5,088 bases of DNA, from contig JAJDCT010000449.1 in the NCBI GenBank assembly GCA_029260695.1, positions 1 to 5,088 of the forward strand, given 5' to 3'. This DNA comes from Phycisphaeraceae bacterium. Its GTDB lineage: Bacteria; Planctomycetota; Phycisphaerae; Phycisphaerales; Phycisphaeraceae. The notes under the pieces were generated by a model. That model searched no databases, was not told the DNA's origin, and saw only the letters and a list, made by a program, of their open reading frames with translations. A program made the translations under genes and the position numbers. Positions 1 through 5,088 of this stretch are shown here, piece by piece (the stretch's first letter is position 1; every line of letters starts with the position of its first letter).

Positions 1-621
1 GCCGTAACCATGGCCATAACTCGAACCATGCCCGTACCCATACCCGTGGTGACGGTTCCCATACCGGCTGCCGTACCCGTAGCCGACACGAGATGGGTAG
101 CTATAGACCGGATAGCCACGGTGCTGACGATACCCGGATGAACTGTACCTTCCGTAAGAAGGATAGCCGCTGTATCGACTGGTGTATCCCACCTCGTTCT
201 GGCCGCCGCGATAAGGCTGAACAAGAACGACGTTGCCTAAATCACCGTCATCATGCACGGAATCCAAAGCATCCTGCGTCTGGTTCGCCTCGACGTAGGC
301 CACCGTTGGTGTGTAATGCGCGGGGTTGCGGACGACCCGTACGCTGGAGTACCCGCCGTATGCCCCGGGTGCGCTCCGGCTGTGCGTTCGGGAAGAATCG
401 ATGTACACGACCCGCCGCTGAACCGTCCGTGTGCGTGGTGTCACGGCCCTGGTGCGGTCTGTAACGTAACGCGACCGGTAGCCGGAATACGGGTCAAGCA
501 CAGCGTACCCCTCGTGAACCGCACGCGACGTTTCTGCTTTGGCCACCGTCACCATGGCTCCCAGGGTCGCCACAGCCACCGTCACCATCAACGCCATAAC
601 AAAGTAAGGCTGATTAGGCAT
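1..621 (-). CDS. Secreted Tyr/Gly/Arg-rich protein, C-terminus cut off by the window edge
   Basis: An open frame starts at ATG 621 (complement) and runs 207 codons without a stop to base 1, so the 3' end lies outside the window. The start is supported by GAGGTG about 5 bases upstream. Residues 1-29 look like a Sec signal peptide: a hydrophobic run (about 7-27) ending in AKA|ET, a good signal peptidase I site. The mature part has no Cys, Lys or Trp among visible residues. Residues 45-105 are Arg/Tyr/Ser/Thr-rich, residues 116-130 form a short acidic stretch (DDGD), and residues 145-207 are low complexity, with 16 Tyr and 16 Gly in 63 residues and repeated GYG, YGHG and RYG units. I recognise no catalytic domain. 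Export to the periplasm or surface is inferred, and a structural, adhesive or RNA/metal-binding role would be a guess. The gene is divergent from manA. Existence is fairly sure; function is unknown. Confidence 0.8.
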   Translation of the reverse strand, partial: MPNQPYFVMALMVTVAVATLGAMVTVAKAETSRAVHEGYAVLDPYSGYRSRYVTDRTRAVTPRTRTVQRRVVYIDSSRTHSRSAPGAYGGYSSVRVVRNPAHYTPTVAYVEANQTQDALDSVHDDGDLGNVVLVQPYRGGQNEVGYTSRYSGYPSYGRYSSSGYRQHRGYPVYSYPSRVGYGYGSRYGNRHHGYGYGHGSSYGHGYG

Positions 622-755
622 AAGGCACCTCATCGGGTAGGACACCCCTATTGTTGCCGGGCCGAAGCTGTATATCAACTGTTTTCCACAACTTCATCGC
701 GGGCCGGGTCGGACGTATACTCCTGAAACACGTTTAACTCCCCTGAGGCAAGCCG
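622..755. promoter_or_regulatory. Divergent intergenic region with weak candidate promoters
   Basis: These 134 bases separate two divergently transcribed genes, so they should carry both promoters. For manA, TATACT at 716-721 is one mismatch from a sigma-70 -10 box, with a poor -35 (TTCATC, 693-698) at 17-base spacing. For the minus-strand gene, TATACA (complement of 669-674) could be a -10, with a poor -35 (ATGAAG, complement of 692-697), also at 17 bases. The two -35 candidates share almost the same bases, so the promoters would be back to back. Both -35 boxes match consensus at only three of six positions. No clear operator palindrome or riboswitch-like structure was seen. Confidence 0.35.
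744..748 (+). promoter_or_regulatory. Ribosome binding site of manA
   Basis: TGAGG lies 7 bases before ATG 756 and supports that codon as the start. The protein from this ATG begins just ahead of the conserved N-terminal strand of type I isomerases (YPLTFTPIYKEKVWGG), so no longer start is needed. Confidence 0.6.
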
Positions 756-1799
756 ATGGCTGATACAAACTTACCTGTCTACCCACTCACTTTTACGCCG
801 ATCTACAAGGAAAAGGTCTGGGGCGGGCGGACCCTTGAAAAGCTGGGTCGGACGCTCCCCGGTGGGCCGAACGCTCTGATCGGCGAGTCCTGGGAGTTGG
901 CGGACCTGGCGCAGACCTCGGTCTCCGGCGGCGGCGGCGGGTCTGAGCGCTCCGTGATCGCCAACGGCCCCCTGGCCGGGGAGACCTTCGCAGATGTCAT
1001 TCGTGAGGCCGGGTCTGACATCCTAGGAGGTTTGACGCTTACCCCCGACGGCGGGTTCCCGATCCTTCTAAAATTCCTCGACGCCCGCCAGCACCTGTCG
1101 GTCCAGGTCCACCCAAGCCCCGCTTTCGCAGACGAACACGACGACGCATTTTTAAAAAGCGAGGCCTGGTACGTCCTCGACGCCGACCCCGGCGCGGTCA
1201 TCTACAAGGGCGTCAAGCCCGGCGTCACCCGGGAACAATTCCGCCAGGCCATCGAACAAGACCAGGTCGAGCCGCTACTCATCACGGTCCCGGTCAAGCC
1301 CGGCGACTGCCACTACCTGCCCAGCGGGACATGCCACGCCTTGGGTGCCGGCGTGCTGGTCGCCGAGGTGCAGACGCCGAGCGACACCACCTTCCGCGTC
1401 TACGACTGGGGCCGCACCGGACGCGAGCTGCACGTCGATCAGGCGATCCAGTGCATCGAGTTCGGCCCACCGGACGTCAGCCGGTACGAGCCGAACACAA
1501 AGATCCAGGGCGCGTTCGCCGATGTCACACGTCTTGTCACCTGTGAGTACTTCCGCATCGATCGGTACCGGGTCGACGCGGCGCAAGAACAGGCGTTGTC
1601 GCACTCGCAGCCGGTCGTGTGGATGGTGCTGGGCGGCAGCGGCGTGATCTCATGTGACGGGGCCCCCGAGGTAACTTTCGGACGCGGCCAGACGCTGTAC
1701 ATCCCACCGGGAATGCAGGATGGAAATTTGCACGTCGACCCCGGCACGACCTGGTTGGAAGTCACTTTCCCGCAGGCAGAAGACGCGCGGCTCGCCTAA
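756..1799 (+). CDS. manA: Mannose-6-phosphate isomerase, type I (cupin, Zn-dependent)
   Basis: Cytosolic phosphomannose isomerase that interconverts mannose 6-phosphate and fructose 6-phosphate, linking mannose use or GDP-mannose synthesis to glycolysis. The 347 residues fit the short bacterial class I form, slightly longer than the roughly 315 residues typical of Bacillus-type enzymes. Visible landmarks: IYKEKVWGG (16-24), IGESWELAD (42-50), FPILLKFLDA (101-110), the metal motif SVQVHP (115-120) with predicted Zn ligands Gln117 and His119, Glu136 in SEAWYVL, and His194 in SGTCHALG. The substrate-side motif YDWGR..GRELHVDQA spans 216-230. A second cupin unit near residues 286-338 ends in the usual GQTLYIPPGM turn. 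All expected metal ligands are present, so the enzyme should be active. A run of five glycines (58-62) sits in a surface loop before the conserved VIANGPLAG. The gene ends six bases from the convergent DUF4037 gene. The neighbouring GH130 gene suggests a role in mannoside catabolism, but a biosynthetic role is equally possible. Confidence 0.95.
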   Translation: MADTNLPVYPLTFTPIYKEKVWGGRTLEKLGRTLPGGPNALIGESWELADLAQTSVSGGGGGSERSVIANGPLAGETFADVIREAGSDILGGLTLTPDGGFPILLKFLDARQHLSVQVHPSPAFADEHDDAFLKSEAWYVLDADPGAVIYKGVKPGVTREQFRQAIEQDQVEPLLITVPVKPGDCHYLPSGTCHALGAGVLVAEVQTPSDTTFRVYDWGRTGRELHVDQAIQCIEFGPPDVSRYEPNTKIQGAFADVTRLVTCEYFRIDRYRVDAAQEQALSHSQPVVWMVLGGSGVISCDGAPEVTFGRGQTLYIPPGMQDGNLHVDPGTTWLEVTFPQAEDARLA

Positions 1800-1805
1800 G
1801 TATGA

Positions 1806-2780
1806 CTACCGTTCACATACGGACCTCAACACATCGGCGAATCGCCCCTCTTTCAATACAAGATACGGGCGGTCATGAAACGGCTCGATCTCCGTCGATA
1901 ATAGCTGTGTTAATTCAAGCTCGTTGTGATGCTGTGCAATCACCTGATAGGCCATAGCCAAACTCTTTTGTCGCTCTTGCCAAGTGTTGGTCACCAGCGC
2001 CTGGTCGAGGTGCGGCCCCAGTATCTGTGCGATGGGTAGTTCCGAGAAAGCTCTACCGAACCACTTCCCATACGGCGGGTACCGCCGCCCCATCAAGAGC
2101 GCCAGGGTCATCAGCCGTCGTACCTGTCGGGCTGCCAAGACCCGCGATCCCCGGTCATCACCTACAAATCCCGCACGCCCCACCAAGGGTTGCTCTTCTA
2201 TCAGGCCTTTCCACTCTCGGGCCATCAGTTCGTACCAGACCGGCTTGGGGTACCACGCAAGCACAAGGCGAGCCGCCGCCAGCTCTCCGTGCCCTTCATG
2301 GTAAACCTCACCCGCGGTCAACTCCCTGAGGGTTTGTGATGGCCAATCCAACCACTGCTCCACCGTCAGGTTTTTCAGAGAAGTCACGCCGAGCTTCTTA
2401 TTGAAGTACGACGCGACGGTGGTGCATTCGATCATGTGTTCTACTGGCCCGGTCTCGGTATTCACCGGGAGGCGGGTTCCAAACTCGTCGGGCGGAGAGA
2501 AACTCACCGGGTGCCCCAAGAACTGGTGAGGCAGATATTCTTTGAAGCCCAAAGCCAACTCATCGGCAATCGGCGCATCCGCTTCGGCTATGAACAACTG
2601 CAGGCGTGGCCCCCAGTGGTGGTCCGTGGACTGCTCATCGTCCCAACCCTGGACCTCCGACCCCGGCCCGATTAATGCGGCGGTGTAACATAAGCCCGGG
2701 TGGTACCGATCAAGAATCGGCCTGACCGCTTCAATATAAAACCGGCGGCTAAGCTCCAGTCCCGGCAGACGCTGCGGCAT
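1806..2780 (-). CDS. DUF4037 domain protein, nucleotidyltransferase-like N-terminus
   Basis: A 324-residue protein without signal peptide or membrane segment, so probably cytosolic. I recognise it as DUF4037 from the N-terminal block LELSRRFYIEAVRPIL (8-23), the signature GPGSEVQGWDDEQSTDHHWG (38-57), and C-terminal RRYPPYGKWFGRAF (232-245) and RPYLVLK (304-310). The signature resembles the Gly-Ser...Asp-x-Asp pattern of the DNA polymerase beta-like nucleotidyltransferase fold: Gly40-Ser41, then Asp53 after 11 residues. The position where a second acid is expected holds His55, so catalysis is uncertain. A helical region (about 195-300) may be the substrate-binding domain, by analogy with aminoglycoside or other small-molecule nucleotidyltransferases. 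The start is supported by TGAGGG 9 bases before the ATG. The gene is tail to tail with manA and follows the GH130 gene on the same strand, with a hairpin between them. Family assignment is firm; no substrate is known to me. Confidence 0.88.
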   Translation of the reverse strand: MPQRLPGLELSRRFYIEAVRPILDRYHPGLCYTAALIGPGSEVQGWDDEQSTDHHWGPRLQLFIAEADAPIADELALGFKEYLPHQFLGHPVSFSPPDEFGTRLPVNTETGPVEHMIECTTVASYFNKKLGVTSLKNLTVEQWLDWPSQTLRELTAGEVYHEGHGELAAARLVLAWYPKPVWYELMAREWKGLIEEQPLVGRAGFVGDDRGSRVLAARQVRRLMTLALLMGRRYPPYGKWFGRAFSELPIAQILGPHLDQALVTNTWQERQKSLAMAYQVIAQHHNELELTQLLSTEIEPFHDRPYLVLKEGRFADVLRSVCER

Positions 2781-2853
2781 GAACGGTATCCCTCAGATGA
2801 AGACTGCTTGCTCGCCTAGCCGCATGACGCTACGGCGTGCTCCCGTGTGACTA

Positions 2854-2878
2854 AACGGACATCTGGTATTGGTCCGTT
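2854..2878 (-). terminator. Hairpin just after the GH130 stop codon, possible terminator
   Basis: A perfect 7-bp inverted repeat (AACGGAC / GTCCGTT) with an 11-base loop begins four bases beyond the GH130 stop codon. Read on the minus strand, the second arm ends in TT and one further T follows, then AGTCAC, so the U-tract is short. The position suggests transcription termination or 3'-end protection of the GH130 transcript, which would partly uncouple the downstream DUF4037 gene. The weak U-tract keeps confidence moderate. Confidence 0.4.
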
Positions 2879-2882
2879 GCCG

Positions 2883-3950
2883 TCACACACTTGCAACGAG
2901 TGACCCAATCATCTCTTCACGGCTAAAACCCGCGACACCGACACATTCGTCCGCGGCGCCGTAGTAGATCAACAATTCCTCATCGCGCTCGACAATGCCT
3001 GTGGGGAAGACGACACCGCCGAGGAACCCTTCTTTCTCGAACGACTCGGTGGGCGTGATGACTGGTTCATTGGACCGGGCGAGGACTTTTGTGGGGTTAT
3101 CCAGGTCCATCAGCATAGCGTAACCCGAATAGATGCCTGCGACGTCCTTCTGCTGCGCCTTCTCACTGCTGTGGTAGATCGTCAGCCAGCCCTCGCGTGT
3201 GCGGATCGGGGGTGTCCCCCCGCCGATGCGGTCAGGCATGCCCTCCGTCGTCTCGCTGCCAAACAGCAGGGTATGCGTGCCCCAGTGGATCAGGTCCGGG
3301 CTGCGTGCAAGCCAGACCTCCGGCGGTTGGAACCGGACCGACCCCGACGGCCGATGCAGTGCGATGTATTCACCCATCACTTTTTCGGGGAACAGCACCA
3401 CGTCCTTATTCTCCGGGCAGAAGATCAGCCCGTGCCGGCGGAACGTAGCGAAGTCGGTGGTGGATAGCAGACCCGTAGCGATCCCGTGTGGAGATACCGC
3501 GACGTAAGTGATGTAGTAAGTACTGCCGATCTTGGTGATGCGCGGGTCTTCGATGCCGTAGCTCTCGCTGGCCCCAAGCGGCGCAATGACCGGGCCGGTG
3601 AAGTTGTCTGGTGTCTTACCGTCTGCGCTGTGGACGACTTTCAGATACGAGAGGAACCGCAGCCGTGCCTCGCCTGTGTGTTTGTGCGTGACAGCCCGGG
3701 GGTCTTCGGTGTGGTATTCGCTTTCATCGAGCCAGTCGATGACAACGCCCTGTTCGGGGTCGATCCGAGGTGAGGCGGCGAAGCCCGGGCGGGTCTCCAC
3801 GGGTTGCTCGACCACACGGACCAGCAGCACCACGCCGTCCCCCAGCGCAGCGGCACCCGGGTTGAACGTGCCGACCACACGCATCGTGTCGCTGGAGGGG
3901 GGAAGATCCCCGGGCCGGATCATGCAATTCGTAAAGAGCCTGTCGAGCAT
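2883..3950 (-). CDS. GH130 family beta-mannoside phosphorylase or hydrolase
   Basis: A 355-residue protein, the usual size of a single-domain GH130 five-bladed beta-propeller. Characterised members mostly phosphorolyse beta-1,4- or beta-1,2-mannosides to alpha-mannose 1-phosphate; some are hydrolases. Landmarks: GTFNPGAA (27-34), Arg45 in VLLVRVVE, the catalytic motif YGIEDPR (131-137) with Asp135 the likely general acid, ENKDVVLFPEK (180-190), LHRP (198-201), PEVWLARSPDLIHWG (210-224), GGGTPPI (243-249), GWLTIYH (254-260), and VVFPTGI near 313-319 followed by YYGAAD (329-334). Lys182, Arg200 and His260 are basic residues of the type that surround phosphate in phosphorylases, which favours phosphorolysis; this is inference. 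There is no signal peptide, so the enzyme is probably cytosolic and needs imported oligosaccharide. AGGGA 7 bases before the ATG supports the start. The nearby manA fits mannose use. The exact linkage specificity cannot be read from the sequence. Confidence 0.93.
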   Translation of the reverse strand: MLDRLFTNCMIRPGDLPPSSDTMRVVGTFNPGAAALGDGVVLLVRVVEQPVETRPGFAASPRIDPEQGVVIDWLDESEYHTEDPRAVTHKHTGEARLRFLSYLKVVHSADGKTPDNFTGPVIAPLGASESYGIEDPRITKIGSTYYITYVAVSPHGIATGLLSTTDFATFRRHGLIFCPENKDVVLFPEKVMGEYIALHRPSGSVRFQPPEVWLARSPDLIHWGTHTLLFGSETTEGMPDRIGGGTPPIRTREGWLTIYHSSEKAQQKDVAGIYSGYAMLMDLDNPTKVLARSNEPVITPTESFEKEGFLGGVVFPTGIVERDEELLIYYGAADECVGVAGFSREEMIGSLVASV

Positions 3951-4048
3951 AAGTGTGTCCCTATTGAGTCCGCAATAACACCGCCCGGCTGGTGCGGTTC
4001 GCCCCCGTGTCTATCGACTGTTTAAGCGGTTTTCTACGGAAATTCAGC
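3951..4048 (-). promoter_or_regulatory. 98-base gap between dipeptidase and GH130 genes
   Basis: This gap is long enough for a promoter for the GH130 gene, though no convincing -35/-10 pair was found. The GH130 ribosome binding site (AGGGA, complement of 3958-3962) lies at its downstream end. A 5-bp inverted repeat (ACCGC 3980-3984 / GCGGT 3994-3998) has no U-tract and is not a convincing terminator. Whether the two genes are cotranscribed is undecided. Confidence 0.3.
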
Positions 4049-5088
4049 CTAAGCCGGCAAGACCCGCCGTAGGAAGCGTAGCCAGTTGCCGTGATAAAAC
4101 CCTGCGATATCGGTGTCGCTGTAGCCGCGGGATTCAAGAATCGTCCCGATTTTGTGCATATCGCCGCAGCTATCCAGCCCCACCGGACAGCGCTCGGCAC
4201 CGAACCCCCCGTCCAGGTCGCTGCCGATCGCGATGTGCCTGGCCGAGCCCGCGAGCTGGCATATGTGGTCGACATGGTCGGCCAGGTGTTCGAGCGTCAC
4301 CGTAAGCGGGTCCACACGGAACGCCTCACCGGTGAACCCGCCCTTGATCATTGCGAAGTGCATCGACAGGCCCAGCACGCCGTCACGCTCGAGGATGAAC
4401 TTGATCTGCTCATCGGTGAACTGTCGCACGTCGTCGGCCAGGACCCGGCAGTTGGTGTGGCTTGAGTAGACCGGGCCGTTGTAAACTTTCGCGGCGTCCC
4501 AGAAGCTAATGTCGGACAGGTGGGTCATGTCCAACGGCATGTTGAGCCTGCTCATCTCCCTAAGCAGTGCGTAGCCCTTCTCGGTGACCGGCCCATCCTG
4601 CTCGTGGCTCTGGGGTTGATCGATCGAAGGCGTGCCGGCGGCGTAGTGGCTGTGGCCGTAGTGCGCCAGAAAGATCGAGCGCAGACCTAAGTCGTACCAG
4701 TGCCCTAACTGGCTTGGATCGGTGATCGGGTCGGCGCCCTCCATCGTGAGGATCAGCCCGACCGGGGCATCGGGTTCGTTAGCCTCCCAACATGCCCAGT
4801 GCGCATCAAGCCCCGTGCGGTCGGTGATTATGGTTACGTCGCCTCGCCGTTCAAGCTCCCGGTAGTACGCAAGCTGTCCCATCGCAAACGCATATGCCAT
4901 GCCCTGCGTCGGGAAGTCACAGTCACCGCCCGGGTTCGTTCGGCCCGGATCGACCCACGGCTTCGCTCTGGCAAGCACCGTTGTTATACACAGAGGTATC
5001 CCAGACCGTTTCATCTCAGCGAACGACACTGTCGCCGTTCCCCGCTTGTCTTTAGGGATAGCTTTCTCTCGCCCACGGATTGCGCTGA
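4049..5088 (-). CDS. Membrane dipeptidase-like metallopeptidase, family M19, N-terminus cut off by the window edge
   Basis: A member of the renal dipeptidase family (M19, amidohydrolase-like TIM barrel with two zinc ions) that hydrolyses dipeptides, in bacteria often including D-amino-acid dipeptides. A GTG at 5029 could start 326 residues, but the frame stays open upstream for 19 more codons to the right edge, and the part coded there (ending RGTATVSFAEMKRSGI) looks like interior M19 sequence. The true start and the first zinc motif (His-x-Asp) therefore lie outside the window. Numbered from GTG 5029, the remaining metal and active-site positions are visible: Glu97 in LTMEGAD, His170 in DMTHLSD, His191 in SSHTNCR, and Asp271 in GSDLDGG. 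The C-terminus ends with the family-typical GNWLRFLRRVLP. Whether a signal peptide exists cannot be judged. The GH130 gene follows on the same strand after 98 bases. Substrate is unknown; a link to peptidoglycan or peptide scavenging would be inference. Confidence 0.92.
   Translation of the reverse strand, partial: SAIRGREKAIPKDKRGTATVSFAEMKRSGIPLCITTVLARAKPWVDPGRTNPGGDCDFPTQGMAYAFAMGQLAYYRELERRGDVTIITDRTGLDAHWACWEANEPDAPVGLILTMEGADPITDPSQLGHWYDLGLRSIFLAHYGHSHYAAGTPSIDQPQSHEQDGPVTEKGYALLREMSRLNMPLDMTHLSDISFWDAAKVYNGPVYSSHTNCRVLADDVRQFTDEQIKFILERDGVLGLSMHFAMIKGGFTGEAFRVDPLTVTLEHLADHVDHICQLAGSARHIAIGSDLDGGFGAERCPVGLDSCGDMHKIGTILESRGYSDTDIAGFYHGNWLRFLRRVLPA

Noticed and set aside
1..90. Repeated CCGTACCC/CCATACCC units as a DNA repeat or CRISPR-like array
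   Set aside because: The periodicity follows codons for Gly-Tyr repeats in the minus-strand gene, and there are no constant repeats with unique spacers.
676..693. CAACT direct repeat, 13 bases apart, as a regulator binding site
   Set aside because: Only five bases are shared and there is no dyad symmetry, so chance occurrence is likely.
93..726. Two overlapping plus-strand open frames (93-464 and 253-726)
   Set aside because: Both lie antisense to the minus-strand secreted-protein gene, which has a signal peptide, ribosome binding site and biased composition. The plus-strand products resemble no family and are rich in Arg, Pro, Cys and His, as is usual for GC-rich shadow frames.
803..1765. 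Antisense and alternate-frame open frames inside manA
   Set aside because: They overlap a fully conserved ManA coding sequence and encode Arg/Pro/Ser-rich products without recognisable motifs.
1984..2675. Plus-strand open frames opposite the DUF4037 gene
   Set aside because: The minus-strand protein carries several conserved DUF4037 blocks across this span, and the plus-strand products look like shadow translations.
3171..3978. Several open frames on both strands within the GH130 gene
   Set aside because: They are shadows of a gene whose conserved motifs cover its whole length.
3980..3998. ACCGC/GCGGT inverted repeat as a terminator after the dipeptidase gene
   Set aside because: The stem is only 5 bp with a 9-base loop and no T-run follows on the minus strand; such repeats are expected by chance in GC-rich DNA.
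4091..4469. Plus-strand open frames opposite the M19 gene
   Set aside because: The minus-strand frame carries the zinc ligands and the conserved C-terminus of M19 through this span.

Overview
The window is a stretch of ordinary-looking, high-GC bacterial chromosome with five protein genes and no RNA gene, mobile element or CRISPR array that I can see. The ManA, GH130 and M19 sequences remind me of homologues in Planctomycetota, perhaps class Phycisphaerae. That placement is an impression from sequence style, not a search result.

Layout, left to right: (1) on the minus strand, the 5' part of a gene for a secreted, Tyr/Gly/Arg-rich protein starts at 621 and runs off the left edge; (2) a 134-bp divergent intergenic region follows; (3) on the plus strand, manA (type I mannose-6-phosphate isomerase) spans 756-1799; (4) six bases later, tail to tail, comes a minus-strand gene for a DUF4037 protein with a nucleotidyltransferase-like N-terminus (1806-2780); (5) a 102-bp gap contains a hairpin directly after the stop codon of the next gene; (6) a minus-strand GH130 family beta-mannoside phosphorylase/hydrolase spans 2883-3950; (7) after a 98-bp gap, a minus-strand M19 membrane-dipeptidase-like gene spans 4049 to the right edge, with its N-terminus outside the window.

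Functionally, the clearest link is mannose metabolism. A GH130 phosphorylase releases alpha-mannose 1-phosphate from beta-mannosides, or mannose if it is a hydrolase, and ManA interconverts mannose 6-phosphate and fructose 6-phosphate, connecting mannose to glycolysis. The two genes lie on opposite strands with the DUF4037 gene between them, so this is a neighbourhood and not one operon. No transporter, phosphomannomutase or regulator is visible. The dipeptidase, DUF4037 protein and secreted protein have no evident role in that pathway.

I found no convincing evidence of an undescribed system. The least explained items are the secreted Tyr/Gly-rich protein cut by the left edge and the DUF4037 protein.
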